Below, piece by piece: positions 1 through 8,080 of a stretch of 64,000 bases of DNA (positions are counted from its first letter, which is position 1; each line of letters begins with the position of its first letter). Origin of the DNA: AP-15 sp963775875 (GTDB lineage Bacteria > Pseudomonadota > Alphaproteobacteria > ATCC43930 > CGMCC-115725); assembly GCA_963775875.1 (NCBI GenBank), contig CAVZKP010000001.1, forward strand, positions 1 through 64,000, given 5' to 3'. Below the pieces are notes generated by a model. That model was not told where the DNA came from. It searched no databases and worked only from the letters and a program-made list of their open reading frames with translations. The translations under genes were made by a program, and so were the position numbers.

Positions 1-195
1 GCACGAGAGGTTGTCGCTGCCGCCGAAATCGCCGCCGCTGAAATCGTCGCTGCCACCCGCCCCGGGATCGCCGCCGCTGAAATCCTGGTCCGAGCTGTAG
101 TCCTGATCGCCCGAGCCGTCGCTGCCGCCGCTGAAATCCTGGTTAGAGGCGTAATCCTGATTGCCCGAGCCGGCATCGCCACCGCTGAAATCCTG
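1..195 (-). repeat. In-frame 54-bp tandem repeat in the DUF2076 tail
   Basis: The C-terminal coding part repeats with an 18-codon period. The block QDFSGG recurs with its Phe codons at 187-189, 133-135 and 79-81, and shorter SDDFSGG and GDFGG units follow toward base 1. Two full units read GSGNQDYASNQDFSGG and GSGDQDYSSDQDFSGG. The acidic, Gly/Ser-rich composition suggests a disordered or calcium-binding-like tail. That role is inference. Confidence 0.75.
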
Positions 196-867
196 GTCCT
201 GACCGCCGCTGCCGGCGTCGGAGCCGTAGTAGTTGTTGACGACGCTTTCGCCGAGGCCCGGGGTCATCGCCTGGCCGCCGAGGATGCCGGCGCTGGCGTG
301 CTGGCCAAACAGCGACTCGATCCCCTGGAACAGCAGAGCGCCGCCGGCGATCCCGGCAGCGGTCGCCGCCGCCGAGCGCAGAAACCCGCCGCCGCCGCCC
401 ATGCCGCCGCCCATCAACCCGCCGCCGGCGCCCATTGGTTGGCCGCCCATCGGCTGGCCGTAGCCGCCTGGCTGAGCGGGCTGGCCCCAGGGCTGAGCCG
501 GCGGCGCTGCCGCCACCTGGGGGGCGCGCGTCCACGGGCCGGCCGCAGGAACGCCGCCGGGTCCGGGCGCCGGCGATGCCGGCTGGCGCGAGCCGAACAG
601 GCCGCCGAGAAAGCTCGTCGCCGCCGGCCGCGCCACCTGCTGCTGCATATCGGTCAATTGCTGTTCGAGCTCGGCCATCCGATTCTGCGCGTTGTGCAGG
701 CTCAGATCCTGGATCAGGACGGTCTGCGCCAGGAAATAGGGCGCATCGGGCTGCTCGGCCATCGCCTGCCGGATCAGCGCGTCGGCCTCGGGATCCTTGG
801 GCTGACTGGCGGTGCTCTTTAGGCGCGCGAGCAGGGTGGTGAGCAGGTTTTGTTCCTGAGGTGTCAT
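1..867 (-). CDS. DUF2076 domain-containing protein, 3' end cut by window edge
   Basis: Reading leftward from an ATG at 867, the frame stays open to base 1, giving at least 289 residues with no stop. The N-terminus (MTPQEQNLLTTLLARLK) followed by a coiled segment (AELEQQLTDMQQQ, about residues 66-78) is typical of DUF2076 proteins, which have no assigned function and are thought to be periplasmic or envelope-associated. A Pro/Gly/Gln linker with repeated GGQPMG-like motifs follows, then a short hydrophobic stretch (AAGIAGGALLFQG). The tail is acidic and repetitive, built of NQDFSGG-like units. The family usually ends soon after such a tail, so little is probably missing. The neighbour accA lies upstream on the same strand 172 bp away, so co-transcription is not assured. 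Confidence 0.8.
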   Translation of the reverse strand, partial: MTPQEQNLLTTLLARLKSTASQPKDPEADALIRQAMAEQPDAPYFLAQTVLIQDLSLHNAQNRMAELEQQLTDMQQQVARPAATSFLGGLFGSRQPASPAPGPGGVPAAGPWTRAPQVAAAPPAQPWGQPAQPGGYGQPMGGQPMGAGGGLMGGGMGGGGGFLRSAAATAAGIAGGALLFQGIESLFGQHASAGILGGQAMTPGLGESVVNNYYGSDAGSGGQDQDFSGGDAGSGNQDYASNQDFSGGSDGSGDQDYSSDQDFSGGDPGAGGSDDFSGGDFGGSDNLSC

Positions 868-1039
868 GACGGCCTTCCACTGCGGGAAAAGCGGTGCGCT
901 TCGACGAAGAGCATCAGCGCCTCCGACCCTCCCCGCGGGAAGGACGCCTCCCGACCGGTCAGGGGCCGATGCGCGGGCCTAGATGTGGGGCGCGGCCGGA
1001 CGCGGTCAATGACCCTCGAAATTGGGCATTATCGGCTGG

Positions 1040-1996
1040 TCAAAGGCCATGACCGCCCATCGCCAGGAATTTTTCCCGGCGTTGCGAACGCAATTTTGGG
1101 CCGTCGAGGCCGGATAGCGGCTGTAGCGCCTCGTCGATCGCCTGGCCGAGCTGCTCGATCGCCGCTTGCGGTTGGCGGTGCGCGCCGCCCATCGGTTCCG
1201 GCACGATCTGGTCGACGATCCCCAGGCGCAGCAGATCCTGTGCGGTCAGCCGCAAGGCCTCGGCCGCCTCGCGCGCGTGCTCGCCATCGCGCCACAGGAT
1301 CGAGGCGCAGCCTTCCGGGGAAATCACCGAATAGATCGCATGCTCCAGCATTAGCACGGTGTTGCCGGCGGCGAGTGCGATTGCCCCGCCCGAGCCGCCT
1401 TCGCCGATCACCGCGGCGACCAGCGGCACCTCGATGGCGAGGCAGGTCTCAATGGCGGCGGCGATGGCTACGGCCTGGCCGCGCGCCTCGGCGTCGATAC
1501 CGGGATAGGCGCCGGCGGTGTCGACAAAAGTCAGTACCGGCAGATCGAAACGGTTGGCGAGCAGCATCAGCCGCCGCGCCTTGCGGTAGCCCTCGGGCCG
1601 GGCCATGCCGAAATTCCGCGCGAGCCGGGTCTCGGTGTCGGCGCCCTTCTCGGTGCCGAGCACCATGACGCTGCGCCCACGAAACCGGCCGATCCCGCCG
1701 ATGATCGCCTTGTCCTCGGCAAAGGCGCGGTCGCCGGCGAGCGGCACGAATTCGCTGATCAGCCCGCCGATATAGTCGAGCGCGTGCGGGCGCTCGGGGT
1801 GGCGCGCCACCTGCACTTTCTGCCATGGCGTCAGCCGCGCATAGGTCTGACGCAAGAGCCGTGCGGCGCTGGCTTCGAGCCGGCCGACCTCATCGGCGAT
1901 GTTGAGGTCGCCGGTGGTCGACAGGTGGCGCAGCTCTTCGATTTTGCCTTCGAGTTCGCCGAGCGGCCGTTCAAAATCGAGAAAATGGCGGATCAT
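1040..1996 (-). CDS. accA: Acetyl-CoA carboxylase carboxyltransferase subunit alpha
   Basis: This 318-residue protein, the normal length for AccA, is the alpha half of the carboxyltransferase that moves the carboxyl group from biotin to acetyl-CoA to make malonyl-CoA for fatty acid synthesis. The start MIRHFLDFERPLGELEGKI matches the family. An in-frame extension up to 2320 only reads through xerD in another frame and was discarded. Crotonase-fold segments with glycine-rich oxyanion-hole sequence are visible (GEGGSGGAIALAAG, ISPEGCASILW). Its ATG overlaps the xerD stop in an ATGA junction, so the two are probably translationally coupled. AccD is not in this window. Confidence 0.97.
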   Translation of the reverse strand: MIRHFLDFERPLGELEGKIEELRHLSTTGDLNIADEVGRLEASAARLLRQTYARLTPWQKVQVARHPERPHALDYIGGLISEFVPLAGDRAFAEDKAIIGGIGRFRGRSVMVLGTEKGADTETRLARNFGMARPEGYRKARRLMLLANRFDLPVLTFVDTAGAYPGIDAEARGQAVAIAAAIETCLAIEVPLVAAVIGEGGSGGAIALAAGNTVLMLEHAIYSVISPEGCASILWRDGEHAREAAEALRLTAQDLLRLGIVDQIVPEPMGGAHRQPQAAIEQLGQAIDEALQPLSGLDGPKLRSQRREKFLAMGGHGL

Positions 1997-2865
1997 TTGC
2001 GCCGCGCGAGCGGATGCGCGGTATTCACCAGCCGCCGCAGCCGGTCGGAGAGAACGTGGGTATAGATCTGGGTGGTGACGATGTCGGCATGGCCTAGCAT
2101 CTGTTGGACGCTGCGCAGATCGGCGCCATGGTCGAGCAGATGGCTGGCAAAGGCGTGGCGCAGCACATGCGGCGACAGCCGGGCGGGATCGAGGCCGGCT
2201 TTCAGCGCCAACTCCTTGAGCAATTGGCCGCAGCGCTGGCGAGTCAGATGGCCCTTGCCGCTCCGCGACGGAAACAGCCAGGGCGACGGCCGAGCCTCGG
2301 GCAGGAAATGCCCACGGCATTCGAGATAGGCGATCAGCGCCTGGCGCGACGGTTCGCTCAGCGGTACCACCCGCTCGCGGCCGCCCTTGCCGCGCACCAG
2401 CAGAAAGCGCGGGTCACGCAGCGCCGCGGCGAGGGGCAGGGTCAGCAATTCCGAGATGCGCATGCCGGTCGCATAGAGCAGCTCGATCAGGCAGCGGACG
2501 CGCACCCCTTCTTCCCCGGGCCAGGCGAGCGCCGCGGCAAGCAGCCCGCCGACCTCGCCTTCTGACAACAATTTCGGCAAGGGGCGGCCGAGCCGCGGGG
2601 TATCGAGGCCGACCGTCGGATCGTCCGGACGCACCCCATCGACGACCAGAAATTTGTAGAATTGGCGAATCGCCGAGATCCGCCGCGCCAGGCTGCGCGG
2701 CGCCAGCATCGCGGTCGCCGCCGCCGCCAGATAGGCGTGCAGCGCCGCCTCGTCGGCTGCTTCGAGGGCGGTCGCCCGCGTAATCAGAAACCGCGTGAGA
2801 TCGATCAGATCGGTGCGATAGGCGGCGATCGTCAAGCGCGCGGCGCCGCGCTCGGCGGCCAGCAT
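1993..2865 (-). CDS. xerD: Site-specific tyrosine recombinase XerD
   Basis: XerD works with XerC at the chromosomal dif site to resolve chromosome dimers. The N-terminal SAM-like core-binding domain covers about residues 1-90. The catalytic domain carries Arg in ATGMRISELL, Lys in RGKGGRERVVPL, the box HVLRHAFASHLL, a second His in LGHADIVTTQIY and the nucleophile Tyr in that last motif. The first ATG is at 2865 (290 residues). The codons upstream still read like the family N-terminus (SRHLEAFLE) back to a CTG at 2895, giving about 300 residues, so the true start may be that non-ATG codon. The gene lies downstream of a 46-codon membrane peptide and overlaps accA. Confidence 0.95.
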   Translation of the reverse strand: MLAAERGAARLTIAAYRTDLIDLTRFLITRATALEAADEAALHAYLAAAATAMLAPRSLARRISAIRQFYKFLVVDGVRPDDPTVGLDTPRLGRPLPKLLSEGEVGGLLAAALAWPGEEGVRVRCLIELLYATGMRISELLTLPLAAALRDPRFLLVRGKGGRERVVPLSEPSRQALIAYLECRGHFLPEARPSPWLFPSRSGKGHLTRQRCGQLLKELALKAGLDPARLSPHVLRHAFASHLLDHGADLRSVQQMLGHADIVTTQIYTHVLSDRLRRLVNTAHPLARRK

Positions 2866-2933
2866 TTCGAGGAACGCTTCGAGATGCCTCGACAGGCCGA
2901 GGCCCCGGCGCGGCGCCAGGGAGAGCCCGCCGG

Positions 2934-3074
2934 CTATTTCGGGAAGCGGCCATCCGGCAATACTTTTTCAATCGCCACCGAGGGCGCCGGCGGGTTCCAC
3001 AGCGCCAGGAACGCGGCGCCGCCGAGCGCTGCCAAGACAATGACGATGACGAACCAAAGGGTCAGCTTTCCCAT
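2934..3074 (-). CDS. 46-residue single-pass membrane peptide upstream of xerD
   Basis: An ATG at 3074 opens a 46-codon frame that ends 38 bp before the family-like xerD start. It begins MGKLTLWF, has one transmembrane helix (about residues 5-25, VIVIVLAALGGAAFLAL), then a WNPPAPS segment and a charged end (VLPDGRFPK). My recollection is that short peptides of this shape occur between aroK and xerD in other alphaproteobacteria, which favours a real gene over chance. Function is unknown. Divergent aroK starts at 3241, so the 166-bp gap should hold both promoters. Confidence 0.6.
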   Translation of the reverse strand: MGKLTLWFVIVIVLAALGGAAFLALWNPPAPSVAIEKVLPDGRFPK

Positions 3075-3240
3075 GCTGCGGCTCGCATGTTCCCTGGCCG
3101 AAACTCTCCGGCCGAAATTGCCCGGCCGAACCGGCCCGACACCGCCGGCCCGACGCCGATTGACGACACGGCTGCACGATATGCTAGTACCGTTGCGCGG
3201 CGCCGGAAAAAAAGAGCGGCGGCCGGCGGAGAGGACCGCA

Positions 3241-3846
3241 GTGCAGACTGACGCGCTCGAAATGGGACGGCGAGCCTTGGCGGTGCGGCGCTTTGTCCCG
3301 TGTCGGACCGTGGTCCTGGTCGGGCTGATGGGCGCCGGCAAGACCAAAATCGGCCGGCGCCTCGCGCTGCGGCTCGGCCTGCCGTTTTTCGATTCGGACC
3401 AGGAGATCGAGGCTGCGGCCGGCGAGACCATCGAGGAGATCTTTGCCAATCGCGGCGAGCAGCTGTTTCGCGACGGCGAGCGCCGGGTTATCGCCCGGCT
3501 GCTGGCCAAACCAGTGCATGTGCTGGCGACGGGCGGCGGCGCATTTATGGATCCGGCGACCCGCGCGGCGATCACCCGGCGCGGCGTCTCGCTGTGGCTG
3601 CGCGCCGATCTCGAGGTGCTGGCGCAGCGGGTGTCGCGACGCGCCGACCGGCCGCTGCTCAAAGCCGGCGATCCACGCGCGATCCTCGCCGAATTGATCG
3701 AGCGGCGCTATCCGATCTATGCCGAGGCCGAGGTGACCATCGACAGCGGCGACAGCTCGCCCGAAGCGACGGTCAACCGGGCGCTCGCCGCGCTCGCCGG
3801 CTGCCCGTGTGCGCTGACGCCGCCCGATGCGGAGAGCGAAGGATGA
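3241..3846 (+). CDS. aroK: Shikimate kinase
   Basis: AroK phosphorylates shikimate at the 3-hydroxyl using ATP, in the pathway to aromatic amino acids. I chose the GTG at 3241 because a GGAGAGG ribosome-binding site lies just upstream (3227-3233). It gives 201 residues, slightly longer than the usual 170-190. The Walker A is GLMGAGKT (residues 28-35). The shikimate-binding Asp pair is in FDSDQEIE, the GGG motif is at about residues 98-100, and the lid Arg is in RRADRPLL. The stop overlaps the aroB ATG (ATGA), so the two are a coupled aroKB operon. Confidence 0.96.
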   Translation: MQTDALEMGRRALAVRRFVPCRTVVLVGLMGAGKTKIGRRLALRLGLPFFDSDQEIEAAAGETIEEIFANRGEQLFRDGERRVIARLLAKPVHVLATGGGAFMDPATRAAITRRGVSLWLRADLEVLAQRVSRRADRPLLKAGDPRAILAELIERRYPIYAEAEVTIDSGDSSPEATVNRALAALAGCPCALTPPDAESEG

Positions 3847-4968
3847 ATATGACGGGCGAAACTGGCTCCGAACGGCTGCGCGTCGCATTGGCCGAGCGCG
3901 CCTATGACATCGTCGTCGGGCCGCAGCTGATCGCCGCGGCCGGGCGCGAGATGCTGCCGTTGATGCGCCGCCGCCAGGCGGTCGTCGTCACCGACGAAAA
4001 CGTCGCCGGGCATTGGCTGGCGGCGTTGCGCGACAGCCTCGTCGCGGCCGGGATCGCTGATCATACGATCGTGCTGCCGCCCGGCGAGGAGACCAAGGAT
4101 TTCGCTCATTTCAGCCGCCTCGCCGAGCAAATCCTGGCGTGCGGTATCGAGCGCGGCTCGATGCTGGTGGCGCTGGGCGGCGGGGTGGTCGGCGATTTGA
4201 CGGGGTTTGCCGCGGCGACATTGCTGCGCGGCATCGATTTCGTGCAGATTCCGACGACCTTGCTGGCCCAGGTCGACAGCTCGGTCGGCGGCAAGACCGG
4301 GATTAACACGAGCACCGGCAAAAACCTGATCGGCGCCTTTTATCAGCCGCGCCTGGTGCTGGCCGACACCGATACGCTCGCCACCCTGCCGCGCCGCGAA
4401 TTGCTCGCCGGCTATGCCGAGACAGTCAAATACGGCCTGATCCGCGACGCCGAATTTTTCGCCTGGTGCGAACGCCAGGGCAATGCGCTGTGCGCTCTTG
4501 AGGCGGATCCGATCCGGCATGCGGTCGTCACCAGCTGCCGGATGAAGGCGGCGGTCGTCGCCGCCGACGAGCGCGAGGAGGGCGAGCGCGCGCTGCTCAA
4601 TTTCGGGCACACTTTCGGCCATGCGTTGGAGACCGAGACCGGGTTTTCCAGCCGGCTGCTGCATGGCGAGGCGGTGGCGCTGGGCATGGTGCTGGCCTTC
4701 GATTTCGCCGCCGCGGCTGGGGCTGGTCGCGATCGCCGAGGGCGAGCGAGTGCGCCGCCATTTCGCCGCGACCGGGCTGCCGACCGGGCTCGCCGATGTC
4801 GGGCTCGCCGGCATCCCGGCCGAGCGGCTGTTGGCGCATATGGGCCGGGACAAGAAGGTCCGCGACGGTAAGATCGCGCTGATCCTGCCGCGCCGAATTG
4901 GCGAGGCCTTTATCATGAAGGACGCCCCGGTCGACAAACTGCGCGACTTTCTCAGCACCGCAGCCTGA
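3843..4968 (+). CDS. aroB: 3-dehydroquinate synthase, with a +1 frameshift
   Basis: AroB converts DAHP to 3-dehydroquinate with NAD and a divalent metal. The first 288 or so codons carry GGGVVGDLTGF (about 112-122), QVDSSVGGKTGIN (about 143-155) and the metal site HTFGHALE. Near 4707-4716 the frame breaks: dropping one base from the cc/gg-rich stretch joins it to the second frame, which continues RLGLVAIAEGERVRRHFAAT and ends KLRDFLSTAA at 4968. The repaired protein is 374 residues, the family length. As read, the chain would end with an unrelated tail at 4871. Because aroB is a core biosynthetic gene and the same kind of error recurs in this window, I regard it as intact in the organism. Confidence 0.9.
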
Positions 4969-4971
4969 CCG

Positions 4972-5247
4972 TCAGCCCTTGCCGTCGTCCGGCGTCAGCG
5001 TGGTCAGCGACAGAGCGTGGACGCGGGTCGCCAGTTCCTCGGCGAGCGCCTGGTAGACGAGGCGCTGGCGCGCCACCCGGCCCTGTCCGCTAAAGGCGTT
5101 AGAGACGATCGTGACCGCAAAGTGCGTCTCGCCTTCCGGTCGCGCGCCAGCATGCCCGGCATGGCGATGCGACTCGTCGACGATGTCGAGCCGTATCGGT
5201 GCGAACCGTTCGGTCAATTTGCGGCGGATCGTCTCGGCGACGGACAT
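4972..5247 (-). CDS. BolA family protein
   Basis: The protein is 91 residues, starting MSVAETIRRKLTERF. It shows the BolA fold signatures: ESHRHAGHAG (conserved His in the beta-turn region) followed by HFAVTIVSNAFSG and the helix RQRLVYQALAEEL. BolA proteins pair with monothiol glutaredoxins through a shared Fe-S cluster and take part in iron homeostasis and stress morphology. An upstream in-frame extension to 5508 runs through the divergent neighbour and is discarded. The gene converges on aroB with only a 3-bp gap. Confidence 0.9.
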   Translation of the reverse strand: MSVAETIRRKLTERFAPIRLDIVDESHRHAGHAGARPEGETHFAVTIVSNAFSGQGRVARQRLVYQALAEELATRVHALSLTTLTPDDGKG

Positions 5248-5315
5248 GTTGAATGCATGGACAGCTTGTCGGTGGGGGTCAAGAATATTCCAATTCGCCA
5301 GCCGCATCCCGCGCG

Positions 5316-5729
5316 ATGAACAATCTGAGCCCATTGATCCCGATCGTGGCAGCGTTCGTCGCCGCGATCCTGGCCTTTTTGTTCGGTCGCCAAGCCGAAC
5401 TGAGCAAACACTACTCGTCGTTGCGCACGGAAGCTTATGTCGATTTTCTCGGGGCAGTAGCGGAGATAGCGATGTACCAGAGAAGGGGCGACTCGGAAAA
5501 AGAGACAACCGCGCTGGCGCGTTTGGCGGCGGCTAAGGCCCGGATTGCGATCGACGGCAGCAAGCCCGTAGCCGCGAAGGCGGCCAAATTCTTTGCCGAG
5601 TACGGCGAGCTGTCCTCGTCGGCGGGACGTGCGTCTTTTCTAGCCGTGGCTGCGGCGATGCGGTCCGAAGGAGGCCGGAACGTCAGGGTTCTGGAGGAAG
5701 ACGTCTTGGAAGTGTTGCTGTTTAAGTAG
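5316..5729 (+). CDS. Hypothetical membrane-anchored protein, 137 residues
   Basis: Starting at the ATG at 5316, the protein has one N-terminal transmembrane helix (about residues 5-25, ending LAFLFG) followed by a soluble, mainly helical domain rich in Ala, Glu and Lys with heptad-like spacing. The helix is preceded by few charges and followed by RQAELSKHYSSLRTEAY, so the bulk is probably cytoplasmic. I do not recognise a family. Base composition is less GC-biased than its neighbours. Its 3' end overlaps the convergent HAD gene by 8 bp, and 68 bp separate it from divergent bolA. It may be a later arrival in this locus. Confidence 0.65.
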   Translation: MNNLSPLIPIVAAFVAAILAFLFGRQAELSKHYSSLRTEAYVDFLGAVAEIAMYQRRGDSEKETTALARLAAAKARIAIDGSKPVAAKAAKFFAEYGELSSSAGRASFLAVAAAMRSEGGRNVRVLEEDVLEVLLFK

Positions 5730-6444
5730 GGCCTGGCAGCGATGAGATCGCTTCGTGCGACTCTGGTCCGAGCGACGCGGCTGCGGTCAGAAAGCCGCCG
5801 AGATCGTCGACGATGTGGTGGATGTGATCACCGTCTGCGCCGGCGACGGCCCAGTCGACGGTGCCGCGGACCCAGGCGGTGGTCATGCCGAGGGCGGCGG
5901 CAGGGACCAGGTTCTTGGCCATGTCCTCGACCATCAGCGCGCGATCCGGGCTGACCGCGTGGCGGCGCAGCAGCTCGTGGTAGCCGGCGAGAGCGGGCTT
6001 GGGCTCGAACCCGGCCATGGCGATGTCGACGATGCCGCAGAACGCCAAGCCGATGCCGAGATGATCGAGCAGCCGCTCGGCATGGCGCACCGAGCCGTTG
6101 GTGTGGACGATCTTGCGGCCGGGGAGTGCGGCGAGGGCCGCTACCAGGACCGGATCGGATGGCACGACGGATAGGTCGATGTCGTGGACATAGGCCAGGA
6201 ACTCGTGCGGATCGACCCGGTCGACGGTCATCAGCCCGCGCATCGTCGTGCCGTGTTCGCGAAAATAATTTTTCTGCACTACCAGCGCCGCTTCCGGCGA
6301 CAGATCCAGCCGTTCGGCGATAAAGCTCTGCATCCGCGCATGGATCTGGTCGAACAGCCGGCACGAGGCCGGGTAGAGCGTGTTGTCGAGATCGAAGATC
6401 CAGGTCTCGATCTCGGCCAATGGCCGGCCGCCGGCATCGGGCAT
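5722..6444 (-). CDS. HAD family pyrimidine 5'-nucleotidase
   Basis: This 240-residue HAD-superfamily phosphatase has motif I FDLDNTLYP (nucleophile Asp and acid Asp, about residues 17-25), motif II HTNGS, a Lys in FEPKPALAGY and motif III VEDMAKNL. The pattern and length match the SDT1/PHM8-type pyrimidine 5'-nucleotidases that dephosphorylate UMP or CMP, a group often placed next to argB in alphaproteobacteria. The start lies 10 bp after the argB stop, so it is the last gene of the rpmH-to-argB run. Substrate choice is inferred from family only. Confidence 0.85.
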   Translation of the reverse strand: MPDAGGRPLAEIETWIFDLDNTLYPASCRLFDQIHARMQSFIAERLDLSPEAALVVQKNYFREHGTTMRGLMTVDRVDPHEFLAYVHDIDLSVVPSDPVLVAALAALPGRKIVHTNGSVRHAERLLDHLGIGLAFCGIVDIAMAGFEPKPALAGYHELLRRHAVSPDRALMVEDMAKNLVPAAALGMTTAWVRGTVDWAVAGADGDHIHHIVDDLGGFLTAAASLGPESHEAISSLPGPT

Positions 6445-6454
6445 GGCCGAACCC

Positions 6455-7339
6455 TCACCCGGCCCGGATCAAGGTGCCGGCGCCGGAGGTGTCGGTGAAC
6501 AATTCGAGCAGGATCGCGTGCGGCACGCGCCCGTCGAGGATTACCGCCGCCTCGACCCCGCCATCGACCGCATCGAGACAGGTTTCGACCTTGGGGATCA
6601 TGCCGCCGGAGATAATGCCGTCGGCGATCATCCGCTGCGCCGTGCCGGCGGTGATCTCGGAGAGCAGCCGCTTGTCCCCGTCGAGCACGCCGGCGACGTC
6701 GGTCAAAAGCAACAGCCGGGTCGCCTTGACCGCGGCGGCGACCGCCCCTGCCACCGTATCGGCGTTGATGTTGTAGGTCTCGCCCGCGGCGCCGACGCCG
6801 ATCGGGGCGATGACCGGAATGATGTCCGATTGACGGAGGGTGTCGAGCACGCCGGCGGCCACATGCTCCGGCTCGCCGACAAAGCCGAGGTCGATCTCGA
6901 TCCTGGCGCCGTCCTCGACCCGGCTGCGGAGCGCCTTCTTCGCAACGATCAGCCCGCCATCCTTGCCGGTCAGCCCGATCGCACAGCCGCCTTCGGCGTT
7001 GATCGCCGCGACCAGCGCTTTGTTGATGGTGCCGGCGAGAACCATCTCGACCACTTCCATGGTCTCGCGGTCGGTGATCCTGAGCCCATCGACAAAACGG
7101 CTCTTGATGCCGAGCCGATCCAGCATAACGCCGATCTGCGGCCCGCCGCCATGGACGACGATCGGGTTGATGCCGACCTGCTTTAGCAGCACGACGTCGC
7201 GGGCGAAGGAATCGCCGCCATCGCCCATCGCGTGGCCGCCATATTTGACGACCAGGGTGTGGCCGGCATAGCGCCGCATATAGGGCAGCGCCTCGGCCAG
7301 GATCGCGGCTTTGAGCCGTGGGTCGGCGTCAGGGTTCAT
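6455..7339 (-). CDS. argB: Acetylglutamate kinase
   Basis: ArgB phosphorylates N-acetylglutamate in the second step of arginine synthesis. The 294-residue product begins MNPDADPRLKAAILAEALPY. It shows the amino-acid-kinase motifs VVKYGGHAMGD, VVHGGGPQIG (substrate site), NINADTVAGA and LTDVAGVL (nucleotide site). The long N-terminal helix is typical of hexameric, arginine-inhibited ArgB, but inhibition here is inference. A GTG at 7351 is an alternative start, four codons upstream. The gene sits 13 bp downstream of engB. Confidence 0.96.
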   Translation of the reverse strand: MNPDADPRLKAAILAEALPYMRRYAGHTLVVKYGGHAMGDGGDSFARDVVLLKQVGINPIVVHGGGPQIGVMLDRLGIKSRFVDGLRITDRETMEVVEMVLAGTINKALVAAINAEGGCAIGLTGKDGGLIVAKKALRSRVEDGARIEIDLGFVGEPEHVAAGVLDTLRQSDIIPVIAPIGVGAAGETYNINADTVAGAVAAAVKATRLLLLTDVAGVLDGDKRLLSEITAGTAQRMIADGIISGGMIPKVETCLDAVDGGVEAAVILDGRVPHAILLELFTDTSGAGTLIRAG

Positions 7340-7352
7340 TGTGACGGTCACT

Positions 7353-8063
7353 CTATGGTCCTGGTTCGGCTGCCGCCATCGCGGGCGCGTATGATCCGGC
7401 CGCGGCAAAGCCGGCGAGCGTAGCGCGCAGCGCGGCGATGCCGCGGCGCTGCTCGGCGCTGGTCAGGTGGAGTTCCGGATGCGCGGCGGTGTGGGATGCG
7501 AGTTCGGCTGCCACCCGGGCGGCGGTCTCGGCGAGCGCGGTCGGTCCGAGCTTGTCGGTCTTGGTCAGCACGATCTGGTAAGAGACGCCGGCGCGATCGA
7601 GCATGTCGAGCAAGCTGCGGTCGATATCCTTGATCCCGTGGCGGGAGTCGATCAACAGGCAGACCCGGCGCAAGGCAGCGCGGCTCTGCAGATAGCGGCG
7701 GACCAGGCCAGTCCAGCGCTTGACCGCGATCTTCGACGCCTCGGCATAGCCGTAGCCGGGCAGGTCCACCAGCATCAGCGCGCCGCCGAGATCGAAGAAG
7801 TTGATCTGGCGGGTCCTCCCGGGGGTGTTCGAGATCCGCGCTAGCACCCGGCGAGCGGTCAAGGCATTGACAAGGCTCGACTTGCCGACATTGGACCGCC
7901 CGGCAAAGGCGATTTCGGGCAAGGTCTCGGGCGGCAGCGCGGCGGGCTCGGCGGCCCCGGCGATAAAGCGTGTCTGATGGGCAAACAGGCGGCGGCCGAT
8001 CTCGACCAGTTCGGGATCGGTCACGCGCGCCGGAAAGAGGTCCGCCGGATCGTCTTGCGCCAT
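7353..8063 (-). CDS. engB: Ribosome biogenesis GTP-binding protein YihA/YsxC/EngB
   Basis: EngB is a GTPase needed for assembly of the large ribosomal subunit. The protein is 236 residues from MAQDDPADLF. G1 is GRSNVGKSS, the switch region includes NTPGRTRQINFF, G3 is DLPGYGYAE and G4 is TKTDK. I preferred the ATG at 8063, 18 bp after the yidC stop. An in-frame ATG at 8144 would overlap yidC extensively. The position between yidC and argB is the standard alphaproteobacterial order. Confidence 0.94.
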   Translation of the reverse strand: MAQDDPADLFPARVTDPELVEIGRRLFAHQTRFIAGAAEPAALPPETLPEIAFAGRSNVGKSSLVNALTARRVLARISNTPGRTRQINFFDLGGALMLVDLPGYGYAEASKIAVKRWTGLVRRYLQSRAALRRVCLLIDSRHGIKDIDRSLLDMLDRAGVSYQIVLTKTDKLGPTALAETAARVAAELASHTAAHPELHLTSAEQRRGIAALRATLAGFAAAGSYAPAMAAAEPGP

Positions 8064-8080
8064 CGCCGCCGCCGCTGCGC

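Noticed and set aside
1..195. CRISPR-like array
   Set aside because: The 54-bp periodicity is in-frame protein repeat in DUF2076 without variable spacers.
143..880. Arg/Ala-rich minus frame overlapping the DUF2076 gene
   Set aside because: It has the composition of a shadow frame in GC-rich DNA and lies over a recognised protein in another frame.
925..970. GC-rich segment resembling part of the ubiA palindromic element
   Set aside because: Shares a short CCCGCGGGAAG-like core, but the terminal inverted repeats are missing, so similarity may be chance.
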